Positions 9,005-21,184 of a stretch of DNA of 64,000 nucleotides are shown here, one piece after another. Positions within the stretch are counted from its first letter, which is position 1, and each line of letters opens with the position of its first letter. Made by a program: the position numbers and the translations under genes. Under the pieces are notes generated by a model that searched no databases, was not told the origin of the DNA, and saw only the letters and a list, made by a program, of their open reading frames with translations. The stretch is from Pseudeuparius sepicola. Lineage: Eukaryota; Arthropoda; Insecta; Coleoptera; Anthribidae. The stretch is from the NCBI GenBank assembly GCA_963920635.1, contig OY987298.1, forward strand, positions 57,205,949 to 57,269,948, given 5' to 3'.

Positions 9005-11897
9005 ATGGTTAAATATTGTTGTGCCTATGGATGTACAAATGAATGGACTTCTACGGGAAATGTAAAGTTCCACGCGTAAGTATTTATATTCATTCCAACT
9101 TGGTAAAAGAAAAAACTATTTGTAGCTAGGTTAGGTTTTCTTTCGACAATAATGTTATCTGTTTACATTTTTGGATTTCATTTCTTAAAGTATACATACA
9201 CCAAACCCCTAATATATTCATTTGTATCTATAGATTTCCAGTGACAAACCCCGAAAGATTGAAAAAGTGGATACAAGCCGTTCGAAGAAAAGACTTTAAA
9301 TCCAGTCCTTCAACTGTCCTATGCAGTGAACATTTCAAAGAAGATGATTATCTGGAGTCATCTATCCGGAAAAATCTTTTAAAACGGGATGCCAGTTCCT
9401 TCAGTCTTTAAATTTCCAGAACATCTACAACAAACTCCCAAAAAAAGGAAAGTTTTACTTCGTGGAAACACGTGTATAAACGTCTTGGAAACGGAAGTGG
9501 TAGGTATTGTATAATCAGAGAAACAATTTTCCAGACTTTTAACCTGATGTTATGTATCTTCTTATACAGTGTGTTTCAGTTTGACATATATTTTTAGCTC
9601 TCATTTAAAACTGAAGAAGAAAATACTCCATCGGTATGTGATGTCGCTACACAAACAACACACTTGAAGACCGAAGCTGAAGTTAAGTTACGTAGGCAAC
9701 TTAAAAATGTTAGACTTAAGGTAAAAAATAGGGACATAAAGTTAAATTCTATGAAAAATTTAATAAGACATCTTAAAGAAAACCGGAATTGCTCTGCAGA
9801 TGTTGAAGGTGTGCTTATGAACAATTTTGAAGGATTTCAGTTAGATTTGTTTCGGAGTGAATTAAACAATTCCCTTAAAACAAAAACTCATAGAAGATAT
9901 TCAGATGAAATGAAAAAATTTGCTCTTACTCTCAACTTTTACTCGCCACGTGCATATGCATTTGTACGTGGCAAATTTACCTCATAGTGCCACTTTAAGA
10001 AAGTGGCTGAGTACTGTAAATTGCGAGGTGGGTTTTTTATCAGAGGTATTTGAATACTTAAAAGTCAGTGTTGCAAATGACGATTATTTGAAAGACGTAG
10101 CATTAATTTTTGACTCTATGGCACTTCGCACTGCTGTAGTTTACGATAAAAAAAAAAGTGATAAACATTATGGATACGTAGACATGGGTGGCATTGGTAA
10201 TATAAATAATGAAGAATTGGCCACTGAAGCTTTAGTATTTCAGATTGTTTCATTTACAAAAAAAAATGTCCAATAGCATATTTTTTTGTCAACAAAATAT
10301 CAGCTTCTCTGCAGCAGCAGTTAATATTATTAGCAGTTAAAAACCTATTTGAAATAGGTATTAATGTTAGATCCGTAACCTGCGATGGTTGTGCAACAAA
10401 TATGAAAACTTTAACATTGCTAGGATGCAACTTATCTCTAGATAATATTACACCTTTCTTTAAAAATCCCTGTAATGATAATAAAATATTTTGCATCTTA
10501 GACCCTTGCCATGTTTTGAAACTTACGAGGAATGCTTTTGGAGAAATAAATCTGTCATCACCGAAGGGTAAAATTTCATTCAAATATATAAAAAAAATTG
10601 CACGAGTTGCAAGACGAACAAGATTTAAAATTTGCAAATAAGTTATCCTCTTGCCATGTTGATTTTAAACAAAAAAAAATGAACGTAAGGTTGGCTGCAC
10701 AAACTATTAGTTCTAGCGTTGCCGATGCTATAGATTTTTTATGTCAAAATAATCATCCTGATTTTGTTGGTAGTGAGGCAACAGTTGAATTTTTAAGAAT
10801 ATTTGACAGAATTTTCGATGTTATGAACTCTCGAAGTGCATTTGCCAAAGGATATAAGACACCTATGTATTTAAATAACAGGCATTATTGGTCAAACATT
10901 TTTGAAGAGACTAAAAATTATATATTAAATTTAAAAGTAGATGGTGTTGAACTTATACGACATAGGAGAAAAACGTTTGCCATAGGATTTCTTATGAATA
11001 TAATTAGTTTTGAGAGTGTAGCACTAGAAAGAATTTAAGAGAAAATTCTCTTAAATACTTTCTAGCATATAAATGTTCACAGGAACATCTGGAACTATAT
11101 TTTGCATGTATTCGGTCACGAGGAGGATGGAATGATAATCCTAATACACTTCAATTTAAGTGGACCTTGCGCAAATTATTGTTTAATAATAGTGTTCAGG
11201 CAGGGGTTAATTCCAATTGTCTAGGTAGTGATTTTGATGTAACACCAATATGCGACGGTCGGATGATTAAAAATGAAGCTATAATACACAAAATGACATA
11301 ACTGAAACAGATGAGGATGAGGAGTTAAGTAAATTAATTTCTACTGTAGATAGAATGCTTCTGACATGCTTTCACGAATATATATTGTATCATATAGCTG
11401 GATTTGTAGTAAGAAAACTGTTTAAAAGTAATACATGTGCATATTGTAAACAAATGTTGCTAACAGAATTTCGTGATGAAGAACACGCCTATTCTAAAAA
11501 ATTAAATAATTATGCTAGTTTTACAAAATTTATAAATCGTGGTAAATTATACTTCCCAAGTGAGGTTGTCCTAGATATTGTTAAATACACTGAAAGGGTG
11601 TTCAGGGCTGAAGTGAATTTGCAATATATGGGTAAACAGAACTTTAAAAAAAGGATTAGTGTATTAGTCATGCAGCATTTCATCAACAATAATTTACCCA
11701 CGCTTTTTCAACCTCCTCATCCCATTGTTGATATACATGAAGATCTTCATGAAGTACAAGTCATAAAATATATTGTTAATACATATTCAAATATACGTAT
11801 TCAAACTCATGCAAAGAAAAAAACCATCCAATTGTTAGGTGATAAAGCAACCATTAGGCATAAGTTACATAAGACAATTTTATTTTATCATGTTTAA
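9005..11897 (+). pseudogene. P-element (THAP9-like) transposase, frameshifted
   Basis: Exon 1 (9005-9075) starts MVKYCCAYGC, the C2CH start of a THAP zinc finger. A phase-2 GT-AG intron (9076-9233) leads to exon 2, with the W of KKWIQAV and C-x2-H of CSEHF. A second intron spans 9500-9597. Exon 3 has a coiled coil (about 9665-9800), then the RNase H-like core. Motifs are FYSPRAYAFV, a first acidic site in FDSMALR, a second in VTCDGCATNM, DPCHVLKLTRNAF, and LELYFACIRSRGGWNDNP holding the likely last catalytic acid. The C-terminal part (11355-11897) has a CAYCKQ pair. Frameshifts occur near 9390, 9980, 10270, 10600, 11037 and 11300, several at A-runs. Full length would be typical of P transposases. 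DNA transposase of the cut-and-paste type; now inactive. Confidence 0.85.
9076..9233 (+). other. Intron 1 of the P-type transposase
   Basis: Donor GTAAGT and acceptor CTATAG flank 158 bp. It splits an Ala codon in phase 2 inside the THAP domain. Keeping the phase gives HA followed by FPVT, as expected for THAP. Confidence 0.75.
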
Positions 11898-11969
11898 TTA
11901 ATGTAGGTATGTTATTTACTCTAGATGTAGTATATTGTCTATTCTGGTTATAATAAACTATTGTAGGTC

Positions 11970-12127
11970 CAAGGTGGCCCATCCAAGCGGAAAAAGTGTG
12001 CTACGTGGACAGGTTAACATAAAATAAATTATCATTCAAAAAATGAGATTATAGTAAAAATTAAGCGGAATTCGAGAGTGTACCCGGATTTTGTATACAG
12101 GGGTCGGTAAAAAAGTTATCGCGAAAA
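11970..12127 (+). repeat. Left arm of a ~158-bp inverted repeat pair
   Basis: Starts AAGGTGGCCCATCCAAGCGG. It is about 85-90% identical by eye to the reverse complement of 23853-24010. Both arms end at TTATCGCGAAAA. It could be the TIR of a single ~12-kb element or one half of two related insertions. Confidence 0.75.
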
Positions 12128-12149
12128 TTTTTTTTTGGAAATGGATCAA

Positions 12150-12150
12150 A

Positions 12151-12196
<46 letters not shown>

Positions 12197-12291
12197 AGGA
12201 TGTAAGATTAGCGAGTGTAAATGTAATAATTACAAGAAAAGGTGATAATGGGCAAACACTCAAAGTTAACAAATAGAAAAAATTAATATAA

Positions 12292-12341
<50 letters not shown>

Positions 12342-12395
12342 TTTTATTAAATTTTTTTTTGGAAATGGATCAAATTATATATATATATATATACT
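12150..12395. repeat. AT microsatellites with a shared flank
   Basis: Three TA-dinucleotide runs (about 12155-12192, 12296-12335, 12378-12392) adjoin the word TTTTTTTGGAAATGGATCAAA. That word recurs in the same orientation near 23546 and 23610. Confidence 0.8.
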
Positions 12396-12399
12396 TATC

Positions 12400-13660
12400 C
12401 AGGGCATCTTGTGGCATCCGGTAAAAAGTGCGGCTCTGTGACATCCACACGAAGGAAACACATTAGCCCCAAAACAAAAATATGACTTCGAAAGTCTGAG
12501 GAGAGGATTCGATTAAGCTATTAACAATCGAACCATACACGAAATGAAAAAATTAAATTTCCTATCTCTGTGAAGTCCGTCGTATATCTTATATACATTC
12601 TTACGTAACGGTGCTTGCATCATCCGCCAAAATATTACGGATTTCGTGACATCCGTGCAGCGTTGCCACTTCACCGACTGTTGCACTACAATCACGGCGA
12701 TAAATTAGCAGGTGGAAGGGCGGGGGCCGCTGCGGTGGCTAGTGATTAGTGAACTGTGGATTGTTTACTACGGTTCAACGCAGAGGCTGTTTGACATGCA
12801 GTAAGGTTTGCCTAAAAATATATAATCTTTCTCTCGTAACAAACCTTACTGCAGCTCAACACAGGAGGGTGTTTAAACGAAGTAAACTTTGTCTGCAATT
12901 TCGCATTTTAACACACTTCCTAATCATTATTAGCATTACGTAAATTGTAATATTATATTATACTGGTTTATTAAGTAGTATTATTAGGTAGGTAATGTTT
13001 TGAGAGCAGAAATGATTGAAAATAAAATAAGTAGTAGGTACAAAATCAAACTAACATTTTATAAGCACAGGCACTTGAAACGAAAAAAAAATAAATACCT
13101 ATCTACGTTTAGAGGTGGCAGACAGCTACATTGTTTCAAAGAAATACTAAAAATAAAGTAACAAGTAAAAAGACATAAAACCATTTAAAGACAATTTTGG
13201 GACAATTATTATTTGAAATGGACATAAATGTAGGCCCGGAAAACTATTTATTTATTTTAAGGTGGAACTCGCAGTGTATTAAAGTAGCAATCTTTTGGAC
13301 CCGTTTTTTTACGTTATTTTCCAACCAATTTTGATGATTTTTTTTCCATTGTATTTAGAAAAGTAATAGCAAGAGATTGATGGTTTTACCTTTTTGATAT
13401 TCTGATTTATTTATTCAAAAATCGTATTTCTAGGCCGAAAATCAAAATTCTAAAACCATCAATCGATCGGTACAACGTCTCTAAACAGTTTTCTTTTTTA
13501 AATCGGCAATAAAGTGAAAAATGACAGTAAAAAATGGGATTTAGTGACATTTTCTTTCATTTTATTCGGCTGGCGTACTCCCCTACGTATGGAACGCGGA
13601 GAGGGGCATCGCCGGGGTCGTACGTGACTTGTACCTCCCCTCTCTAGGCAGCGGACATCA
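12400..13660. other. No gene seen; subterminal GTGACATCC motifs at its start
   Basis: 12400-12660 contains the words GGCATCCGG, GTGACATCCAC and GTGACATCCGTG. Similar words in either orientation cluster at 23170-23510 near the opposite arm. The rest is AT-rich sequence with short internal inverted repeats (for example around 13380-13465) and no coding signal. Confidence 0.5.
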
Positions 13661-13666
13661 TAGGCG

Positions 13667-14068
13667 ATGCAGTTTTTATTGCTTTTTAAAAAATATGATA
13701 ATTTCGTCGTTCCAGAATTAGCTCAGGAAGTGGTTTGTCGACTTAACGTTGGCTATAAAAGGTCGCGAAGAGAACCGAAAAGCAGGAGGATTTCTGTTAG
13801 GAAAATTTTGCTATTGACTCATGATGATTTTTCAATTTATTATACTTCATTTAAACTGAATTGGTCCTTAGCTTCGAAAAAAAAATTGTCTGCGGCGCAT
13901 TTTAGTAAGCAGACACCTCTAAGTAGGTACTCTTTTTATTACCCGCTTAAAAAACAACAATCTTTATTGCCCCACCTTCAAACAAATTGCAATTTACCCA
14001 TAGCTACCTACTACATTGCCCAGCCAGAAAATTTTTGCAAAAATTATAGACGTAACGTGTCCCTTTGA
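13667..14068 (+). other. Open frame of unknown meaning
   Basis: 133 codons from ATG to TGA. It is rich in Lys, Arg and Tyr, and I recognise no domain. There are no homologous neighbours or splice evidence. It may be chance; a translated search would decide. Confidence 0.15.
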
Positions 14069-14389
14069 AAAAATTTGATAATTTATAGGGCACTATGAGC
14101 ACTAACTTTTATTTTTACTTCCACATCACAAAAGGCGGTGTTCATTGTTGTTATTGATAATTTTTGCTGGATTTTTGTCAGTTAAAAATCAACAATAAAA
14201 TAGAAATTTGATACCTAACACATTTTTGTCTCCTGCTCTATGAAAGAAAACAGAGTATTCTTGCTTACTGCACAAATATGATTATGCGCCCGCATAATTA
14301 GCAAAAAAAATTACCTACCATTGACTTAAAATTAAAATTATATTCAATTTTTTTACCCTCCCCCCTCCCCTCCTGTCTCCACCAACAAA

Positions 14390-14490
14390 GTAACGCCCTG
14401 TAGGTACCTATCCCTCACTTCTCAAATGTGTACTGCCCTGACAGGAAAGTCCTTTGTCCTGCCTGAAGTTTCTGTCTGGCTACGGCCCTG
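14390..14490 (-). mobile_element. hAT-like terminus
   Basis: Reading the minus strand from 14490 gives CAGGGCCGTAGCCAGACAGA, a start very typical of hAT ends. I did not find the partner end, so only this terminus is supported. Confidence 0.35.
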
Positions 14491-14837
14491 TATTGACTTT
14501 ATTATATGATTCACTACTTGTATACCTAACATAATTTATTTATTAATATAAACAATAGAAAGGGGTGTTTAAAAACAAGGTGCCATAATTTCTGGTACAA
14601 ATAGAATGTAACAAAATAATGGTCTTTTCCTAGTTTTTTGTTTTTGAGATACTTAATTGAATTTTGGTTATGTCTTGGTACAAACGTGTTTTTTAGTAGG
14701 TATGCTAATTTTGCCGGTATAAGCCATAATAATCGTATCTATTGCACAAAATTTCACAGTTTCTTTGGAGCCAAAATCAAATTTTATATAGCGGGATAAA
14801 AATTTGATAAACTAGGTACATTCACATTATTATTATC

Positions 14838-15170
14838 ATTTTATGGGCAAAATATCAGGTTGAGGACAAAAAGAACAATATCTGTTTTTTTAGAATGTGC
14901 CGACTTTTAAAAGTATATTTTTCGTCTTCTTCAGGGCTAAAAATGCTAACTATAGTGTATATGATACAACAATAACTTGAGAACAACCATAACTATGTGT
15001 ACAAACAAACGTAAAAGAAACAATACAAAAATACAGAGTACTCACCTATTCTATATCACAGATATTTAAGTCAATTATATAAAATTTCATAGAGCACATA
15101 GGTATCACAGGATAAAATGATACAGAAACGAAACCAAATCATTTGTTAGTCAAAGTTGGCGATCAATGTA
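14838..15170 (-). repeat. Penelope-type terminal repeat, minus copy
   Basis: This stretch is the inverse of 21185-21596. Shared words are GGGCAAAATATCAGGTTGAGG, TTTTTCGTCTTCTTCAGGGC, GAGTACTCACCTATTCTATA and GATACAGAAACGAAACCAAA. It lies just downstream (minus strand) of a Penelope-type RT fragment, where such repeats belong. At 14898-14937 it holds a decayed hammerhead: CTGAAGA is kept but the GAAA box is lost. Confidence 0.7.
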
Positions 15171-15310
15171 GAACGTAAATATATTTATGGTCGGGACGTC
15201 AATGAGAACAGCTATATAATTAGATTTTTTCCCCAAAAAAACCTCAGTATGTTACAACAAAAAATTAGTTCGGTAGATATCAAGTTATGGATTATTTTTT
15301 ATTTATTTTT

Positions 15311-15582
15311 TTATAATTTAACTTTGTTTTGTTTGTGAAAATGAGGACTGCTGAGAGAGGCTGATCTACGTATTAAATTTTTAATAGTGCTAACTTTATG
15401 TGACTGTGGATGACCGGACAAATAATTCAGCACTCTCCCTGAGCTTGTTGGTTTGCTGTACCAGTTGGTGGACAATGTACCTACATGATCTCTGACAACC
15501 AAAACTTCCAAAAACGGGAGTTGATCATCAGATTCTGTTTCCATTGTAAATTGTATCTGTGGATGAAAATTGTTAATAATGT
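15311..15582 (-). pseudogene. Penelope-like RT, C-terminal part
   Basis: The minus strand reads FHPQIQFT, then LPFLEVLVVRD, NWYSKPTSSGR and LNYLSGHPQSHK. This is the conserved block that follows the RT core in Penelope-like elements (HPxIQFT...LPFLDV...WYRKPT.SGR...S.HP..HK). A stop follows after KVKL at 15311. No GIY-YIG endonuclease is seen downstream. The upstream part of the RT is displaced to 18550-18640 by an insertion. Confidence 0.85.
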
Positions 15583-18549
15583 AATTAAATTACGAAAAAA
15601 GACCCCTCGAGCTTGCATTAAATTGTAACTGGATGAAACAAATTGTATCTTATGTATTTTGATGCGCTCTGTCCAAAAAAATAAAAAATAAAATGTAGCC
15701 CCTGGTCGAAATTTTCTAAATTGGGAAAAACCGGGTTTTCCGGATTTTCTCAAGGAAAATTGCTAATTATCTCGCCAAGTACTACCCCTATGGTAAAAAT
15801 AAATGCACCAGTCGAAAGAGGAGGCAAAAATAGTTCGGAAATTCATATACCCATATTTTTAAGGCGTATTTCTCGCCGCCAGAGGCGCTTATACCAAAAA
15901 GTTGCTTTTTTCGTTTTTTTGATCAGAACCATGAACACGAAATTCACGTTGAATTTGTGGCGAAACTATAAGTGTTAGGCCATAATATGTGCCTATGAGA
16001 GATTTTGTTTTTTTTTTGGCTTTCAAACAAAATAGGTCCTGCGGCGAAATCTGCCATAGTTTTTCGGAAATTTGCAAAAAACCGGAAAGGGAATTTTTTT
16101 TTAATTCTTTCTCATGCGATTTTGGCGCGGTTTTCCGGGACTATCTAAAAAAAATTTTTTTGGTAGAAAGCTTACTTCACCTTCGGAAAGAACGCAAAAA
16201 AATACACAAAAAAATATACTGTAAATAATTTTAGAAAATTAATCCTAAGCCTGTGTGTAAGTTCCAACTTGGTGATAAGATAAGTTTGTTTTTTGTTCTC
16301 TAAAATCTGGTTTTTCGTGATTTCAAAAAAAACTTGAAACACGAGAAGATATATATGCTAAACAAAAAATGCGTATTTTCTGGTTACCTTTCGAATGAGG
16401 TCGGGTGGCGAAATCTGTAATATTTTGCGAAAAATTTGCAAAACATCAATTTTTTGACCTACTGATTATTACGTATTTTCAGGCACTCTTGTAGATGTAA
16501 ACAAAACGAAATTGCGCTAATGTGTGTAAGGTGCCCAAATTACGGAAAAGGTCGACAGTGTGCTTGTTCTTACTCGAAAAAATTGAAAATTTTGGATTTA
16601 AGAGAAAACCACTTTTGTTTTATGAGCAATTTCCTAAGACCAAAAAATGAGTATTTTTCGGATATATTTTGAATGTGATAAGTCGCATGCCCAAATCTGC
16701 AATAGTATGCAAAAATATGACAAAAAGTTTTTTCTGCATTTTTTTCCCCATTTTTTCTCTCTCTTTCAGTAAATCGACAAGTCATTGTTATTCAACGAAA
16801 TTTTCCTCCATTTAAATGAAGACGGCAGAATATCTGGAAAGCAATGGCCTTTATCTCAACGAGAACCTGAACATTTACTTTTGGCATGATTGTCAATAGA
16901 AACCTTTTCTCTGGCAATGTTCGGCACTCAAAGCGCGCAAATGGAATGCAAGATTTCTGTCTCCATAGCCTACCAATTTTTTTTTTTTAAACTGTTATCA
17001 GAGATAAATTTCCATCGGGAACCGCTAATTTAATTTCCAAATGAACCAAATGTGTTCATTTATTTGTATTCTCTTTACATAACTCTTTTTAGATGAAAGT
17101 AGTTAACGACGTGAAAAATAGACTAGGTTTGTGTTCATCAAACCTTTGAAATTAAATCAACTTTGCACCAAGCTTAACATAATTTTTTAAACCAAATAGA
17201 GATTGTTTAAGAAATCAACTGGTTAGGTTAGGTAAAAATACAACTTTCAATAAATACATTTCAGTTGAAATGTTTGGAATTTTTTTTACAAAAACACGCA
17301 AAAAGTTAAATGTTATCAAGGGTCTCTATGTAGGCCAAACATTGCAAAAGAAACAACTTTTTCTAATAACTTTTATCAAAAATGTGTCAAATAAAGCCGA
17401 TTTTGGATAATTTTTGAAGAAAATGTAAATTTTGACAGATACCGCAAGTCACGTGGTCGACTCTTGCGACGTCATTTTCATCCTCTGACAAGCACAAATC
17501 GATGGCAAAGTCAAATTAACATTTTATCCAAAAATAAAAAAAAAACCTTATGGTGCCTGCTTCAATAGTGACACTGTACGATTTTTGGATCCCGCGGAGC
17601 GCGTGTAACGGGACTTTTGTCAGAGGAATTCTACAACTTAGAATAGACATACAGACTTGTAACTTCGTACACATATTGAGACGACATCCAATTTAGGTTT
17701 GCCCACCTTTCAGACCAAGTAATTGAAAATTGCCAATTTAGGCAACTTTTCCCAAAAACCATGTTTTTTTGGTACTCACACAATGAACAATGTCAGAAAA
17801 ATAGACAACATATTTTTGACGAATTTTCTATAACGTAGTGGTATTCTAGACACATTGAGGTACTAAAAAATAAAAAAATTCTAGTCATTGGGTGCATTTT
17901 TGGCATTTTATTTATTTTAATTCTTGGATATCTTGGCCAATTATAGTCCGATTTCGGTAAAACTCATACAGACATAAGAATGGACATTCAAGAGTAAGCT
18001 CTGTCAGTGGCATTAAAAAATTTCAAATAGTTTGCCTGTTACAGGCAACCAATGAAATGAGGTCATTTGCCCCTCCGCCATATGCCCAATTTTGGGATTT
18101 TTCTTGCGTCCCTCTGGATATCAATAGTCTCGTCCCTTACATTCAAAATGTATTTTTGTTTTTTCAAATATCTTAATTTTTACCAAAGTTATGAAAACTT
18201 TAGTGTTCGAACATTCAAATTTTCGGCCTTCAGCACCCAATTTTTTCTCAAAATACTACATACATTTCAATCGTCTATATCTCGGGAACGGTGCCTCGGA
18301 TCAAAATTTTTCAAGGGACATGAAAATTACCATTTTTCCTATGCTTTAAAATGGTTTCAAAATATTGATTCGTTTCCAAGATACGCCTGCGCAAAATTGA
18401 AAAATTAACATAACCCTAAATTTGGGCAATTTCGACCCGGGGCTACATTTTTTTTTTGTTTTTTTCGGAAAGACCGCCTCAAAATACATAGGATTCACTT
18501 TAATTCATAATGTTACAATTTTTTGCAAGCTTAAGTCCGTAATTTAATT
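15583..18549. mobile_element. 3-kb element with long diverged TIRs inside Penelope RT
   Basis: The left end from about 15583 (AATTAAATTACG, then GAGCTTGCATTAAATTGTAA, TATGTATTTTGATG and ATGTAGCCCCTGGTCGAAAT) matches the reverse complement of the right end up to about 18549. Inverted similarity runs ~150 bp with gaps. It separates two parts of one Penelope-like RT. The interior is non-coding AT-rich sequence. No clear target duplication was found, so exact ends are approximate. Confidence 0.65.
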
Positions 18550-18641
18550 CGACTATAAATACCTGTAGCAACTCAGATTCATGGTTTTTTGGAATGGCTA
18601 AAATTGTGTCATCAACATACAGTTTTAAAAAAGGTACCTAC
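18550..18641 (-). pseudogene. Penelope-like RT, YVDD motif fragment
   Basis: The minus strand reads KLYVDDTILAIPKNHESELL, containing the catalytic YVDD of a reverse transcriptase in the context usual for Penelope-like elements. It is upstream (minus strand) of the fragment at 15311-15582 and is cut at 18641 by the foldback element. Confidence 0.75.
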
Positions 18642-18643
18642 TA

Positions 18644-21168
18644 GTGGAGCGAAATCGGGCTAAAAAGTCGCTCCGTTCTCAAAAAAAATTTTTGTGGGTA
18701 GAACTAGATCAGACCCCATAGGTGTTGTTAAGTACATCACTCTGCATACGAAATGGCGATTTAAGACATTTTTTTGTGGTCGAGACCTTTTTTATTTCGA
18801 AAAAACGGAAATTGTGTTTTTTACGTTTCCATCGTCATATCTTTGAGAGTAGTGGAGCTATCGACTCGATTTTTTTCTAAATTGAAGTTAACATATGAGC
18901 GCTTACAACGAATGCCATTGTTATTGTCCAATATTGTTTATTAACCACTTTAAATAGCAACAAAATTGCAAGGTTATAAAAAGTGTAATGAAATTTTCAC
19001 TAAGTGAGAAACTTTTTTATTTGCGGAAATTTTTATATACATGCTGCGAGGAAAATGTGCCCAAAACATAAAAGAAGTTTTTGGTAAAAAAAATTACCTA
19101 TAGCGCCTATAGTTTTTGAACTGTGAATTTTTTTGTGGCGCACGCTACTCACGTGGAACGCAAAATTAATCCCTTGCGTGAGAATATCCACGCGTGGCAG
19201 GCATGTCTCAACAACTAATGCGTAGTTTACATGCGCAATTGAAACTATCACAAGTATAAATATCTTAGAGTACTTCCTAATAGTTTGCCAATGTAAACCC
19301 TCTCAGGGAGAACTCACTGCCACTGTAAACGATCTCTAAAAGACAAAGAGTAGGTAAGTCTCTGGGAGCGTTTACATAAACTATTTGGAAGTACTCTCAG
19401 ATATACGACTTGTGGTAGTTTTACCTCTCCGTGTGGACTATTCTATAACAGATCGCTGGTAAAATTAATTATTAATTTTAGACCAAATAATGTGGGTTCA
19501 AGCAGACCAATAAAATAAAATAAGAAATAAAATAACCAAATAGTTGATTTTTGGCAATTTTTGAGCAGTAATTACAGTTGCCAGATGAACAAACAACCAC
19601 CTGCTTATTTTATGTATCTGTTTAAAGTCACCATTTATTTAATGAACTGCAAAATAAACATTTTTTTATATTGATTTTTTATAATAATATTAAATTTGCA
19701 CTTTTTCGCATTACACTTTTTGTCGGAACAAGAGAGAAAGAGATGAAAATATGCGAATTCAATTCTCATTTACTGAAGTCTATATCCATAAGATCCAGGA
19801 TCTTCAAGTTGCAACTTCGCAACGTTACTTGAATACCATCTTTTTAACTGTACGTGCACCTGCAATTGCCAATAATGAAACAATCCAATATATAATTTCA
19901 AACTTGTAATACCTCAAAAAATGTTGATTATATAATATATAATTTCAAACTTGTAATACCTCAAAAAATGTTAGTAGGGGAAAATTCGTAAGAATTTTTG
20001 TACAATTTTGTTTATGGAAATGAAATGTTTATTTATTTTATAGATTTTAGATTTTAACGTGCATAGTAGTAGATAGGTGCATACGTTTCGTGACTTTTTA
20101 AAATCACGCAAAAACAAAGAGCTGTAAACATAAAAATGTGACCATAGTCACTAAACGCAATGGCCACCAAATCTAATAAACCTTCTTCGATCTTCCCCCT
20201 ACTGATTGTGCTTTTTATCAACATTTTTTGAGGTATTACTAGTTTGAAATTATATATTGGATTGTTTAATTATTGGCAGTTGCAGGTGCCCGTAGCAGTT
20301 AAAAATATTCAAGTAATGTTGCGAAGTCACAACTTGAAGATCCTGGATCTTATGGATGGACTTCAGTAAACGACAACTGGCTTCCCATATATTTTCTTCC
20401 CAAGAATCCATACCACCATTGAGTAAAGGAATAATTTTATTCCTTTACTCAATGATACCACACATTGTACGCCAAAGTTTAAGCGTTTTTGTTTCGACAA
20501 AAACTGTAATACGAAAAATTGCAACTGTATCTGTATGATAAATAAAATAAGCAGGTGGTGGTTTGTTCATCTGCGGCAACTGTAATAATTACTGCTCAAA
20601 AATTGCCAAAAAATCAACTATTTGGTTATTTTATTTCTTATTTTATTTTTTTTTTTGGTCTGCTTGAACCCACATTATTTGGTCTAAAATTATTAATTTA
20701 TTTTACCAGCGATCTGTTATAGCAGAATAGTCCACACGGAGAGGTAAAACTATCACAAGTCGTATATCTGATGAGAGTAGTTCCAAATAGTTTATGTAAA
20801 CGCTCCCAGAGACGTACCAATTTCATTACACTTTTTATAACATTGCAATTTTGTTGCTATTTAAAGTGGTTAATAAACAACGATGGCATTCGTTGTAAGC
20901 GCTAATATGTTAGCTTCAAGTTAAAAAAAAATCGAGCCGATAGCTCTACTACTACTCAAAGATATGACGATGGAAACGTAAAAAAACACAATTTCCATAA
21001 ATTGCCAATTTCTACAGTTTTTTCGAAATAAAAAAGATCTCGACCACAAAAAATGTCGTAAATCCCATTTCGTATGCATAGTGATGTACTTAACAAAACC
21101 CATGGGGTCCGATCTAGTTCTACCTTGAAAAAAATTTTTGACGACTTCTTAGCCCGATTTCGCTCCAC
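18644..21168. mobile_element. 2.5-kb foldback element, TA target
   Basis: The ends GTGGAGCGAAATCGGGCTAA (18644) and its complement (ending 21168) are flanked by TA on both sides. Inverted homology covers most of the element: 18644-18990 with 20815-21168, 19360-19620 with 20560-20805, and 19770-19935 with 20220-20370. A central loop spans about 19980-20215. The left arm has about 365 bp (18988-19353) missing from the right arm. There is no transposase. A perfect 17-bp palindrome (TTGAGTAAAGGAATAA...) sits at 20410-20446. Confidence 0.8.
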
Positions 21169-21184
21169 TATACATCAAATTCCA

